Source of the DNA: Labrys sp. WJW
Lineage (GTDB): Bacteria > Pseudomonadota > Alphaproteobacteria > Rhizobiales > Labraceae
Direction of reading: 5' to 3'
DNA: 58,925 bases
NCBI RefSeq assembly: GCF_001676615.1
Contig: NZ_LYXZ01000079.1
Location: 1 to 58,925, forward strand
Part shown: positions 14,485 through 23,047 of the stretch, piece by piece
Position numbering within the stretch: the stretch's first letter is position 1
Layout: each line of letters begins with the position of its first letter
Notes under the pieces: model-generated
Seen by the model: the letters and a program-made list of their open reading frames with translations, nothing else
Told to the model about the DNA's origin: nothing
Database searches by the model: none
Translations under genes and position numbers: made by a program

Positions 14485-15570
14485 TCAGAGCTCCTCGAAG
14501 CCGAGTTCGAGCTGGTCGCTGTCCGAAACTTCCTCCGACGCAAAACCCGATAGAGTGACGCCGAGCAGGCGGATGCCCTTCGTTGGCGGGAACACGCTAC
14601 GGATGAGGTCCAGGCTGACGGATCGCAGGCTTTCCTGGGTGTGCACCGGTGCAGCCAGGGTGCGGCTGCGGGTGGCCTGCTGGAAGTCGGCATATTTGAT
14701 CTTCACCGTCACGGTGCGGCCGAAGGCATGGGTTTTCTCGCACCAGGCCCAGACCTCGTCGGCCATGGCGAGGACTCCGGCCTCGATATCCTCGGGCTTC
14801 GTCAGGTCGTCGGAGAACGTCGTCTCTGAGCCCGAGGATTTGCGCGGGCGGTCGGGCTCCACCGGCCGGCTGTCCTCGCCCCGTGCGATCGCATGGTACC
14901 AGGCCCCGGCCTTGCCGAAATAGCGGACGAGATCCTCCAGGGGCTGCGCCTTGAGGTCGGCGCCGGTCATGATGCCGAGACGGTTCATCTTCTCGGCCGT
15001 GACCGGGCCGACACCGTGGAACTTGGCCACCGGCAATGTCTCCACGAAAGCCGGTCCCATGGCTGGGGTGATGACGAACTGGCCATTGGGCTTGCGGTGA
15101 TCGGAGGCGAGCTTGGCCAGGAACTTGTTGTAGGAGATGCCGGCCGAGGCGGTGAGGCGGGTTTCCTCGAGAATGCGCGTGCGGATGGCCTGCGCCGTCG
15201 CTGCCGCGCTGGGCAGGCCCTGCAAGTTCGCGGTGACGTCGAGATAGGCCTCGTCCAGCGACAGAGGCTCGATCAGCGGTGTGAACTCGGCGAAGACGGC
15301 GTGGATCTGGCGGGAGACGGCGCGATAGACCTCGAAGCGCGGCCTGACGAAGATGAGATCGGGGCAGTTGCGCAGCGCGGTCGAGGAAGGCATGGCCGAA
15401 CGCACGCCGAAGGCTCGCGCCTCATAGCTCGCCGCCGCGACCACGCCGCGGCGTTCCGAATAGCCCACGGCCAGCGGCCGTCCGCGCAATGAGGGATCGT
15501 CACGCTGTTCGACGGAAGCGTAGAAGGCATCCATGTCGATATGGATGATCTTGCGGGTGGGGGCGGACAT
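14485..15570 (-). CDS. dinB: DNA polymerase IV (Y family)
   Basis: A 361-residue translesion polymerase of normal length. Catalytic acidic residues are in IIHIDMDAFYASVE (Asp12, Asp14) and SLDEAYLDV (Asp106, Glu107). The helix-hairpin-helix region has FHGVGPVTAEKMNRLGI, and the little-finger domain follows. The C-terminus ends in QLELGFEEL, a classical beta-clamp binding motif. It bypasses lesions with low fidelity. No LexA box was identified upstream, where a family A palindrome sits instead. Confidence 0.95.
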   Translation of the reverse strand: MSAPTRKIIHIDMDAFYASVEQRDDPSLRGRPLAVGYSERRGVVAAASYEARAFGVRSAMPSSTALRNCPDLIFVRPRFEVYRAVSRQIHAVFAEFTPLIEPLSLDEAYLDVTANLQGLPSAAATAQAIRTRILEETRLTASAGISYNKFLAKLASDHRKPNGQFVITPAMGPAFVETLPVAKFHGVGPVTAEKMNRLGIMTGADLKAQPLEDLVRYFGKAGAWYHAIARGEDSRPVEPDRPRKSSGSETTFSDDLTKPEDIEAGVLAMADEVWAWCEKTHAFGRTVTVKIKYADFQQATRSRTLAAPVHTQESLRSVSLDLIRSVFPPTKGIRLLGVTLSGFASEEVSDSDQLELGFEEL

Positions 15571-15613
15571 GGCGACAGTCTATACCAATGGTCGTGATGT
15601 TTGACGCGCGCAT

Positions 15614-15692
15614 CATTGCGAGCGCAGCGAAGCAATCCAGAGGCACGCGTGGCACGCTTTGGAGATTGGATTGCTTCGCTGCGCTCGCAATG
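15614..15692. repeat. Dispersed palindromic element, family A copy 1
   Basis: A 79-base element with perfect 26-base inverted arms, beginning CATTGCGAGCGCAGCGAAGC and ending GCTTCGCTGCGCTCGCAATG. A partial copy lies at 22923-22997. Elements with this sequence are scattered between genes in many Hyphomicrobiales genomes. Confidence 0.85.
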
Positions 15693-15808
15693 ACGGTGCC
15701 TGATCGGTCAAGTCGCAATGCCGTTGCTATTGGCAGAGCTGCAGCGGTGATGGGGAGAGCGGGCAAGGACAGCCTGCGTTCCGACACCCCGCTCTGGAAC
15801 CGCGGCCG

Positions 15809-16423
15809 TCATCGGAACTCCTTCGCCAAAAGGCCGAAACTTTCTTCGACATAATGGGCGAGAGGACGCGCAGCTTCGCTCTGCTTCCATCTCTCCAGGG
15901 CGAGCCGCAGGGTGCCCATGGCCACCATCGCCACCAGCCGAAGCCCGTCCCGCCGTTCGGGGGAAGGCCATAGCTCGCACATCGCCTCCAGCAGGATGCG
16001 CTCGGTCTCGACGAAGCCGGCCTCCTTGCGTGCGCGCAGGGCCTCGGTCGATTGCATCAGGCGGTCGAAAACGATGGACTCCTTGGTCTCGCGCCGGGAA
16101 GCAAGCTTGATCAGGCAGTGTTGGACGGCAGCCAGCGGGCGCTGCTCGGGGGACTCCGCCAGCATGGCCGGCTTGAGTTCTTCCCGGAAACCACCGTCAT
16201 GCGCGGCCAGCAGCACGTCTTCCTTCGACTTGAAATAATAGAAGAAGGTCCGGCGCGAGATGCCGGATGCCTGCGCGATCGCCTCGAGCGTCGTGCCGTC
16301 ATAGCCATGTTTCACGAACAGTTTCAGGCCTTCTTCGACGATGCGCCCGGACGTTTCTCGCCGCTTGCGCTCCCGCAGGCCCTGCGGCTTTGACGAGAGG
16401 TCTTCCATGCGAACAGGCTCCAT
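15809..16423 (-). CDS. TetR family transcriptional regulator
   Basis: A 204-residue repressor. The N-terminal helix-turn-helix is clear (LFVKHGYDGTTLEAIAQASGISRRTFFYYFKSKEDVLLA). The remaining helices form a ligand-binding domain with no known specificity. I choose ATG 16423, because the 15-codon extension to 16468 would be encoded by the palindromic operator itself. It is divergent from the FAD monooxygenase, which it most likely represses. Confidence 0.88.
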   Translation of the reverse strand: MEPVRMEDLSSKPQGLRERKRRETSGRIVEEGLKLFVKHGYDGTTLEAIAQASGISRRTFFYYFKSKEDVLLAAHDGGFREELKPAMLAESPEQRPLAAVQHCLIKLASRRETKESIVFDRLMQSTEALRARKEAGFVETERILLEAMCELWPSPERRDGLRLVAMVAMGTLRLALERWKQSEAARPLAHYVEESFGLLAKEFR

Positions 16424-16439
16424 CGTCACCCCTTGCAAA

Positions 16440-16478
16440 ATTACACTGAGTGTAATAAAAAATCGCACTCAGTGTAAT
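16440..16478. promoter_or_regulatory. Paired TetR operator
   Basis: A perfect palindrome ATTACACT-G-AGTGTAAT (16440-16456) is followed by a second copy in the opposite sense, GCACTCAGTGTAAT (16465-16478), whose outer half is degenerate. The pair lies in the TetR/monooxygenase divergent promoter region, next to the TetR start. Confidence 0.7.
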
Positions 16479-16595
16479 TTTATAGCGGTATTGGTGACAT
16501 GCCTCAAGCGATGATTGGGGCCGCTATGGAGCCTTTCGCCAAGGCGATGCTTGAGGGCAGATTAGCGCTCACCAGCGCGATGGAGGATCTATCCC

Positions 16596-18119
16596 TTGCT
16601 GTATGATGTCGTGATTGCCGGCGGAGGGCCGGTCGGCCTGTTCCTGGCCTGTGAACTGCGCCTTGCGGATCTGTCCGTATTGGTGCTGGAGCAGAACGAA
16701 GATCCGCAATCCCCCCTGAAGCGGCTTCCCTTCGGCTTGAGGGGCTTGTCGGTGCCTACGGCGGAAGCCTTCTACCGTCGCGGCTTGCTGGACGACATCG
16801 CGTCCTCGCAGCCCGCGAAGGACGGTTCAGGCCGCGCTGCCCAGGCTGCTGCCCATTGGATGCAGCAGCCCCGCCGACCCGGCGGACATTTCGCCGGCAT
16901 CCAGTTCTTTCATGACAACATCGATGCTTCGAAATGGCCCTATCGCCTGCCGAGCCCGGCCACTTCCGGCCTTGCGGTCACGATGGAGCATCTCGAAACC
17001 GTCCTGGCCGCGCGTGCCCATGCCATGGGCGTGGAGATCAGGCGGGGCATCGGTGTCGAGGGCTTCGATCAATCGGACGAGGACGTGGCCATTCGTGCCG
17101 GCACTTCGACTTTGCACGGGCGCTGGCTGGTCGGTTGCGACGGGGGCCGCAGCACGGTGCGCAAGGCCGGCGGCTTTGGGTTCGCCGGCACCGACCCCGA
17201 ATTCACCGGCTATTCCGTTGACATCGAAATGGCCGATCCGGACGGGCTCAGTCCGGGCCGCCACTACACGCCGACGGGCATGTACACCTATTCACCGCCC
17301 GGGACGATCGCGATGGTCGATTTCGATGGCGGCGCCTGCCATCGAAGCCAGGCGATCACGCTCGACCATGTCCAGGCGGTACTTCGGCGTGTCTCCGGCA
17401 TCGATGTCACCCTGACCACCCTCAAGCGCGCCGCGACCTGGACGGATCGCGCCTATCAGGCGACGGCATATCGGAAAGGGCGGGTGCTGTTGGCCGGAGA
17501 TGCCGCCCATATTCATTCTCCGCTGGGTGGCCAGGGCCTCAATCTCGGGCTTGGCGATGCGATGAATCTCGGCTGGAAGCTGGCCGCCACGATCCGGGGC
17601 GATACCCCGGTCGGTCTGCTCGACAGCTATTTCGAGGAACGGTATCCAGTGGGCGCGCGGATCCTAGACTGGTCCCGCGCCCAGGTTGCGATCATGCGGC
17701 CGACCGCCAGCACGCGCGCGCTCGAAGCCATCATCCGCGACCTCGTCGAGACGCGCGACGGCGCGACCTATTTCGCCGAACGGGTGTGGGGCGTGTCTCT
17801 GCGCTACGATCTAGGCGACGATCATCCGCTGGTGGGCCGCAGCGCACCCGATTTCGAGTTGAGGGAAGGTGTGAGGCTTGCCGAGCTCCTCAGGGCAGCC
17901 AAAGGCATTTTCCTGGATTTCGATGCCCAGCCGCAGCGGCGAGCCCTTGCATCGCGCTGGAACGACCGGATCGACTATGTCGCCGGTGACGTCCATGGCC
18001 GGCTCGGTCTGAGCGCTGTGCTGGTCCGCCCCGATGGCGTCGTCGCCTGGGCCAGCGAGGCCGGGCAGGGCCTCGAGGAGGCCTCCAAGGCCCTGTCGCG
18101 GTGGTTCGGCGCCCGGTGA
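16596..18119 (+). CDS. FAD-dependent aromatic-type monooxygenase
   Basis: A 507-residue group A flavin hydroxylase of the PheA/TfdB/MhpA class. The motifs are GxGxxG at residues 9-14 (IAGGGPVGLFLA), the DG motif (VGCDGGRSTVRKAGGF) and the GD motif with flavin ribityl contact (LLAGDAAHIHSPLGGQGLNLG, Asp302). A thioredoxin-like C-terminal domain occupies the last 120 residues. Such enzymes hydroxylate phenols, polyketides or rifamycins with NAD(P)H and O2; the substrate is not predictable. The start is TTG 16596, with GGAGG at 16582. Probably controlled by the divergent TetR. Confidence 0.87.
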   Translation: MLYDVVIAGGGPVGLFLACELRLADLSVLVLEQNEDPQSPLKRLPFGLRGLSVPTAEAFYRRGLLDDIASSQPAKDGSGRAAQAAAHWMQQPRRPGGHFAGIQFFHDNIDASKWPYRLPSPATSGLAVTMEHLETVLAARAHAMGVEIRRGIGVEGFDQSDEDVAIRAGTSTLHGRWLVGCDGGRSTVRKAGGFGFAGTDPEFTGYSVDIEMADPDGLSPGRHYTPTGMYTYSPPGTIAMVDFDGGACHRSQAITLDHVQAVLRRVSGIDVTLTTLKRAATWTDRAYQATAYRKGRVLLAGDAAHIHSPLGGQGLNLGLGDAMNLGWKLAATIRGDTPVGLLDSYFEERYPVGARILDWSRAQVAIMRPTASTRALEAIIRDLVETRDGATYFAERVWGVSLRYDLGDDHPLVGRSAPDFELREGVRLAELLRAAKGIFLDFDAQPQRRALASRWNDRIDYVAGDVHGRLGLSAVLVRPDGVVAWASEAGQGLEEASKALSRWFGAR

Positions 18120-18155
18120 GGCTCGACGTTCTTCGCATCGCTACGTCGAACGGCC

Positions 18156-19565
18156 TCAGATCCGCGAATAGAGGCTCTCGGCGTGCTCGTGCTCGTTCAG
18201 CACCAGCTTGTGCTCAGCGGGGGGATGGGCCCGCTGTCCGCAGTCGAGGCGCGGGCAGATGCGGCAGCCGACGCCGATCGCCACGGCCTGGGCGGAATTG
18301 GAAACATCCATGCCGTCGGAATAGACCATCTCGGCGGCATGCGAGATGTGGCAGCCGAGGCCGATCGAGAGATGGCGCCGGGGCGCATTGTGGCGATGGC
18401 CGCCCTTTGTCAACGACTTTGCAATGCAGAAATAGCGCGTGCCTTCCGGCATCTGGCTGATCTGGATGTTGATCTGTCCCGGCAGCAGGAAGGCGGCATA
18501 GACGTTCCAGCGCGGGCAGGCGCCGGAATGGCGCGGGATGTGAATGCCCGAGAGCGAGAAGCGCTTGGAGATGTTGCCGGCGATGTCGGTGCGGATCAGG
18601 TGCAGCGGGATGCCGCTGGCGCCGGGGCGCTGCAGCGTGGTCATGCGATGGCAGACCTGCTCGAAGCTGGTCTTGAAGCGCCGGGCGATCCTGTCGATGT
18701 CGTAGCGCGTCTCCCGGCAGGCGGCGAGGAAGGACTGATACGGCATGATCACGGCGCCGGCGAAATAGGCGGCGAGGGCATGGCGGGCCAGGGCCGGTGC
18801 ATCGGCCGGCAAGGCGCTCTCGGTGATGAGATGCTCGATCTCGCGCGAGGCGGCGAGCAGGCCCAGGCGGTGGGCGGCCGTGAAGGTGGCGCTTTCGGGC
18901 GAGAGCACGTCCGCCGTCTCGAAGGTCTCCTCGTCGCGGCCGAGGCGCCCGGCAAGGCCTTGGGGCAGGGGAGCGAGCCGCCAATGCACGCCGAATACGT
19001 TGGAGAGGTAGAGTTTCAGGCCGGGCTCGAAGGAATCGGAGAGATTGTCGATCTCGCCGCGAATGCGTTCGGCCTGGGCCTCCAGACCCGGGAAATAGTT
19101 GGCATTGGCCTGCAGGAAGTCCGAAACCGCATCGGTGGCGACGTGATAGCCAGCCTCCTGCGCCGAGGTTGCGCCTTGATTGCTGTTGCGCAGCGAGCGG
19201 AAGCGATCGAACAGATGCACGATGGCCCGGCCGATCTGCGGGTTGGAACTGGCGAGATCGCGGACATCCTGGTTGGTGACGTCGCTGTCGGCGAAGAGGT
19301 CGTCGCCGAACAGCTCCATCAGGTCGCCGGCCAGGCGCGAATCGTCGTTCTCGGCGAGTTCAGTGGCGTCGACACCGAAATAGCTCGCCGTCTTCAACAG
19401 CAGCGGCACCGTCATGCGCCGGCGATTGTGCTCGATCAGGTTGAGATAGCTCGCCGAAATGCCGAGCGAGCTGGCGAGCTGCGCCTGCGAAATCCGGCTC
19501 TGCCGGCGCAGCCGCTGAATCTTGCCGCCGATGCGCGGATCGGCCTCTTGCATGGCGCTTGTCAT
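18156..19565 (-). CDS. ScfR/RamB-type regulator (XRE with DUF2083 domain)
   Basis: A 469-residue regulator. Residues 10-65 are an XRE helix-turn-helix (IQRLRRQSRISQAQLASSLGISASYLNLIEHNRRRM). A central ImmA/IrrE-like (DUF955) domain spans about 170-320 and lacks a readable HExxH. The C-terminus carries a Cys-rich DUF2083 domain (SGACPRWN, GLGCHIS, GVGCRICPRLDC). Relatives such as RamB and ScfR sense short-chain acyl-CoAs and control the glyoxylate shunt and propionyl-CoA genes. It is divergent from aceA with palindromic sites between them, so it very likely controls aceA. Confidence 0.85.
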   Translation of the reverse strand: MTSAMQEADPRIGGKIQRLRRQSRISQAQLASSLGISASYLNLIEHNRRRMTVPLLLKTASYFGVDATELAENDDSRLAGDLMELFGDDLFADSDVTNQDVRDLASSNPQIGRAIVHLFDRFRSLRNSNQGATSAQEAGYHVATDAVSDFLQANANYFPGLEAQAERIRGEIDNLSDSFEPGLKLYLSNVFGVHWRLAPLPQGLAGRLGRDEETFETADVLSPESATFTAAHRLGLLAASREIEHLITESALPADAPALARHALAAYFAGAVIMPYQSFLAACRETRYDIDRIARRFKTSFEQVCHRMTTLQRPGASGIPLHLIRTDIAGNISKRFSLSGIHIPRHSGACPRWNVYAAFLLPGQINIQISQMPEGTRYFCIAKSLTKGGHRHNAPRRHLSIGLGCHISHAAEMVYSDGMDVSNSAQAVAIGVGCRICPRLDCGQRAHPPAEHKLVLNEHEHAESLYSRI

Positions 19566-19588
19566 CGTTCGTCCCTGGTTCCGGAATG

Positions 19589-19613
19589 TTGTAAATATTT
19601 ACACGATTTACAA
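19589..19613. promoter_or_regulatory. Candidate ScfR-like operator
   Basis: The perfect dyad TGTAAATATTTACA (19590-19603) is nested in a wider inverted repeat, TTGTAAA (19589-19595) with TTTACAA (19607-19613). Further half-sites (TTACAAAA, TTTACA) follow to 19633. All lie between the regulator and the aceA operon. Confidence 0.6.
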
Positions 19614-19737
19614 CATTACAAAATTTTCTTTACAGCGCTTTTCCGGTTGACGCCCCGGAATTGCGATACGTCTTGCTTTATTGCGCCGCGGTGTCAATCA
19701 TTGACTTAACACGAAACGCGGCACGGAGGAATGCGTT

Positions 19738-19971
19738 ATGGACCAGATGCGCCAGAGCAACGAACACGACGAATTCATCACCATCATCGGCGCCAGCATG
19801 GCCGAGATCAACGCCGAGTACCACGCCCAGGGCCTGGCGGATCGGGACTTCTCGATCGTGCACAAGATCGGCCGGCATCGCTTCACCCGCGTGGGCGGTG
19901 GCGCTTCCGAACACATGTTCGACGGCCAGTCGATGATCGCCGCCACCTTCACCCGCACCCGGCGCAATTGA
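19738..19971 (+). CDS. Conserved-looking small protein upstream of aceA
   Basis: A 77-residue soluble protein (DEFITIIGASMAEINAEYHAQGLADRDFSIVHKIG, then HRFTRVGGGASEHMFDGQSMIAATF). GGAGG sits seven bases before the ATG, and the protein is in the same direction as aceA, 87 bases downstream. I do not recognise the family. Its position between the ScfR-like operator and aceA suggests a co-transcribed partner or a leader gene. A strong hairpin (19978-20006) separates it from aceA and could attenuate read-through. Confidence 0.65.
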   Translation: MDQMRQSNEHDEFITIIGASMAEINAEYHAQGLADRDFSIVHKIGRHRFTRVGGGASEHMFDGQSMIAATFTRTRRN

Positions 19972-19977
19972 CTTTGT

Positions 19978-20006
19978 TTCACCCTTCCCTGGAGGGGGAG
20001 GGTGAA
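19978..20006 (+). repeat. Hairpin between small gene and aceA
   Basis: Inverted repeat TTCACCCTTCCCT/AGGGGGAGGGTGAA with a two-base loop. It begins six bases after the small gene's stop codon and 53 bases before aceA. There is no T-run, so it is more likely an RNA-stability or processing element than a terminator. Confidence 0.6.
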
Positions 20007-20058
20007 GAGCACTCCCGCCGTCAATTTCTTTACACGTCTCCACGTTAGGAACTTTGTG

Positions 20059-21357
20059 ATGCTCGATACCCAGAAGAACCGTCCCGCCGAGACCTTCCCC
20101 GCCCCGGAATGGGCGCCGGATCGCTGGCGCAACGTCCGCCGCAACTACACGCCGCGGGACGTGGAGCGGCTCGCTGGGTCGCTGCCGATCCGCCAGACGC
20201 TGGCCGAGAATGGCGCCAGGCGCCTGTGGGAACTGCTGCACAAGCGCGACTATGTGCCGACGCTCGGCACCTTCACCGGCAACCAGGCCGTGCAGCAGGT
20301 CAAGGCAGGTCTGGAGGCGATCTATCTGTCCGGCTGGCAGGTGGCGGCGGATGCCAACACCTCGGGCAACATGTATCCCGACCAGAGCCTGTACCCCGTC
20401 GACAGCGTGCCCTCCGTGGTGCGCCGCATCAACAAGGCCCTGCAGCGCGCCGACCAGATCCAGACCATGGAGCGCGTCGACGGCAAGGGCGGCGAACAGC
20501 TCGATTATTTCGTGCCTGTCATCGCCGATGCCGAAGCCGGCTTCGGCGGCCAGCTCAACGCCTATGAATTGATGAAGGCGATGATCGAGGCCGGCGCCGC
20601 CGCGGTGCATTTCGAGGACCAGCTCGCTTCGGAAAAGAAGTGCGGCCATCTTGGCGGCAAGGTGCTGGTGCCGACGCGCACCTTCATCAAGACGCTGAAC
20701 GCGGCGCGCCTTGCGGCCGACGTGATGGGCGTGCCCACTTTGATCATGGCCCGCACCGATGCCGAGGCGGCTCGCCTGATCACCTCCGATGTCGATGAAG
20801 CCGATCGGCCCTTCATCACCGGGGAGCGCACGCCGGAAGGCTTCTATGTGCTCAAGGGCGGCTTCGAGGCGGCGATCGCCCGCGGTATCGCCTATGCGCC
20901 CTATGCCGACCTGATCTGGTGCGAGACCTCGACGCCGAGCCTGCCCGACGCCAAGCGCTTCGCCGAAGCGGTGCGCAAGGTCCACCCCGACCAGATGCTG
21001 GCCTATAACTGCTCGCCCTCGTTCAACTGGGCCAAGCATATGGATCCGGCGGCGATGAAGGCGTTCCAGCGCGAGCTGGGTGCGATGGGCTACAAGTACC
21101 AGTTCATCACGCTGGCTGGCTTCCACAACACCAGCTACACCACCTTCGACCTCGCCCGCCGCTACAAGCAGGATGGCATGGCCGCCTATTCGCAGCTCCA
21201 GCAGGCCGAGTTTGCCGCCGAAGCCGACGGCTTCACCGCAACGCGCCACCAGCGCGAGGTCGGCACCAGCTATTTCGACGCTGTCGCCACCATTCTGGGC
21301 GAAGGCCAGAGCTCGACCACGGCGATGGAACATTCGACCGAGACGGCGCAGTTCTAA
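20059..21357 (+). CDS. aceA: Isocitrate lyase
   Basis: Splits isocitrate to succinate and glyoxylate in the glyoxylate shunt, needed for growth on acetate and fatty acids. It is 432 residues, the normal length of the proteobacterial short form. The signature SEKKCGHLGGK carries the catalytic Cys195. Mg/substrate residues are in PVIADAEAGFGG, and YNCSPSFNW follows. AGGA precedes ATG 20059. No malate synthase gene is in the window. A terminator follows at 21386. Confidence 0.97.
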   Translation: MLDTQKNRPAETFPAPEWAPDRWRNVRRNYTPRDVERLAGSLPIRQTLAENGARRLWELLHKRDYVPTLGTFTGNQAVQQVKAGLEAIYLSGWQVAADANTSGNMYPDQSLYPVDSVPSVVRRINKALQRADQIQTMERVDGKGGEQLDYFVPVIADAEAGFGGQLNAYELMKAMIEAGAAAVHFEDQLASEKKCGHLGGKVLVPTRTFIKTLNAARLAADVMGVPTLIMARTDAEAARLITSDVDEADRPFITGERTPEGFYVLKGGFEAAIARGIAYAPYADLIWCETSTPSLPDAKRFAEAVRKVHPDQMLAYNCSPSFNWAKHMDPAAMKAFQRELGAMGYKYQFITLAGFHNTSYTTFDLARRYKQDGMAAYSQLQQAEFAAEADGFTATRHQREVGTSYFDAVATILGEGQSSTTAMEHSTETAQF

Positions 21358-21385
21358 GGCGATCGTCACTCCCTGACGTCATGAA

Positions 21386-21422
21386 GGCCCTTCCCGCGCC
21401 AGCGGGGAGGGCCGTTGTTTTT
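21386..21422 (+). terminator. Terminator after aceA
   Basis: Stem GGCCCTTCCCGC with GCGGGGAGGGCC, one mismatch, followed by GTTGTTTTT. Confidence 0.8.
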
Positions 21423-21424
21423 CA

Positions 21425-21504
21425 GGGCGCGCGGGCATCCTGCCCGCTCTTGGAAACGCGGCGCACTCTGGAAGGGACGAAGGGCAAGATGCCCGCGTAC
21501 CCGG
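21425..21504. repeat. Dispersed palindromic element, family B copy 2
   Basis: Begins GGGCGCGCGGGCATCC and ends GGGCAAGATGCCCGCGTACC, with the inner block CCCGCTCTTGGAAACGCG shared with copy 1 (10126-10239). It lies between the aceA terminator and the end of dctD. Confidence 0.7.
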
Positions 21505-21507
21505 AGA

Positions 21508-22881
21508 TTACGATTCTCCCGCCTCGAAACTCGCGCGGTTGATGCCGTATTTCGCCAGCTTGTCGTAGAAGGTCTTGCGCGGGATGCCGAGGGTTTCGAG
21601 GCTGGCGCGGACGTCGCCCTTGTGCCGGGTCAGGGCCTCGCGGATGAGGTCGGCCTCGTAGCGCTCCAGCCGTTCGGGCAGGGAGGCGCCTTGGTCCGCC
21701 GCCGGGGGCGGGGGCGCCTTGCCGGTCGCCGCCAGGTCGATCTCGGCCAGGCCCAGCGCCACACGCTCGGCGAAATGCACGATCTCGCGCACATTGCCGG
21801 GCCAGTCGTGGCTGGCGAGGTGGTGGCGCACGACAGGCGTCAGCATTGGCGCCTCCCGTTGGAAGCGCCGGCAGGCCCGGTCGAGATAGACGGCGAACAG
21901 CAAGGGCACGTCCTCGCGCCGTTCGCGCACGGGCGGAATGCGCAGCGTCACCACATTGAGGCGGTGGAACAGGTCTTCCCGGAAGCTGGCCTTGTGGACG
22001 GGGGAGCCGAGATCGCTCTTGGCGGCGGCGACCACGCGCAGATCCACCTGCCGGGCCGTGTTGGAGCCGAGCGGCGTGATCTCGCGCTGTTCGAGCACGC
22101 GCAGCAGGCGGGCCTGGGCGCTGAGCGGCATGCTCTCGATCTCGTCCAGGAACAGCGTGCCGCCGCTCGAATGCTCGATCAGGCCGACCCTTTTCTTCAG
22201 CGCGCCGGTGAAGGCGCCGCTTTCATGCCCGAACAATTCGCTTTCCAGTACCGTCTCGGGCAGCGCACCGCAATTGAGGGCGACGAAGCGCCCGCTGCGC
22301 CTGCGGCCGAGATGGTGGAGCTGGTCGGCCACCAATTCCTTGCCGGTGCCGGTTTCACCCACGATCATCACGTCGATATCGGCATCGGCCACCGCCTTCA
22401 GCGTTTCGCGCAGGCGCTCCATCGCGGGAGCGTCGCCGAGCAGGGGCGAGGGGGCGTGGGCCTCCTCCGCCGCCTGGCGCAGGCGCCGGTTCTCCATCAC
22501 CAGGGCCCGCTTTTCGGTGGCGCGCCTCACGCTCTGGATCAGCCGGTCGGAGGCGAAGGGCTTGGACAGGAAATCATAGGCGCCCTCGCGCATCGCCTCG
22601 ACGGCGGTGGCGATGTCGCCATGGCCGGTGATCATGATCACCGGCAGGTCGGGATCGCGGGTGCGCAGGGTGCGGAACAATTCCATGCCGTCGATGCGCG
22701 GCATGCGCAGATCGGTGATCACCACGCCCGGAAAGCGTTCGTCGATGGCCTTGAGGGCTTCGACGGCGGATTCGAACAGGAACGGCTCGAATCCGGCAAG
22801 CCGTAGCGTCTGCGCATTGGCGTCACGCAGGACGGCATCATCATCGACGAAGGCAACGGGAAAGGGGGGGCTGACGGTCAT
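21508..22881 (-). CDS. dctD: C4-dicarboxylate response regulator, sigma54 activator
   Basis: A 457-residue NtrC-family activator. The receiver domain (1-120) has the phosphoacceptor Asp57 in VVITDLRMPR. The AAA+ domain has Walker A GETGTGKE (175-182), the sigma54-contacting GAFTGA loop (222-227) and Walker B GGTLFLDEIE. A Fis-type helix-turn-helix ends the protein (ALTRHKGDVRASLETLGIPR). Phosphorylated by DctB, it binds the dyads upstream of dctA and activates its -24/-12 promoter. It is transcribed after dctB, with a family A repeat in the gap. Confidence 0.94.
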   Translation of the reverse strand: MTVSPPFPVAFVDDDAVLRDANAQTLRLAGFEPFLFESAVEALKAIDERFPGVVITDLRMPRIDGMELFRTLRTRDPDLPVIMITGHGDIATAVEAMREGAYDFLSKPFASDRLIQSVRRATEKRALVMENRRLRQAAEEAHAPSPLLGDAPAMERLRETLKAVADADIDVMIVGETGTGKELVADQLHHLGRRRSGRFVALNCGALPETVLESELFGHESGAFTGALKKRVGLIEHSSGGTLFLDEIESMPLSAQARLLRVLEQREITPLGSNTARQVDLRVVAAAKSDLGSPVHKASFREDLFHRLNVVTLRIPPVRERREDVPLLFAVYLDRACRRFQREAPMLTPVVRHHLASHDWPGNVREIVHFAERVALGLAEIDLAATGKAPPPPAADQGASLPERLERYEADLIREALTRHKGDVRASLETLGIPRKTFYDKLAKYGINRASFEAGES

Positions 22882-22922
22882 GGCGTGCGCCTCTCCGGAA
22901 GGAGGCTGGTCGACGAGGCGCT

Positions 22923-22997
22923 ATTGCGAGCGCAGCGAAGCAATCCAGTCTTTCGCGGAGGGGCGAGACCTGATTGCTTTGCCAGGCTCGAAATGAC
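22923..22997. repeat. Dispersed element, family A copy 2 (degenerate right arm)
   Basis: Begins ATTGCGAGCGCAGCGAAGCA, identical to copy 1 (15614-15692) for 26 bases. The right arm TGATTGCTTTGCCAGGCTCG is only partly complementary. It occupies much of the 166-base gap between dctB and dctD. Confidence 0.75.
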
Positions 22998-23047
22998 GGG
23001 AGCAGGAAATCGAACGACGTGAAATACCGAAGCGTTGCCCATGCCGT

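Noticed and set aside
19678..21369. 563-codon frame on the minus strand
   Set aside because: Antisense to aceA and the small gene before it; low-complexity composition typical of GC-rich shadow frames.
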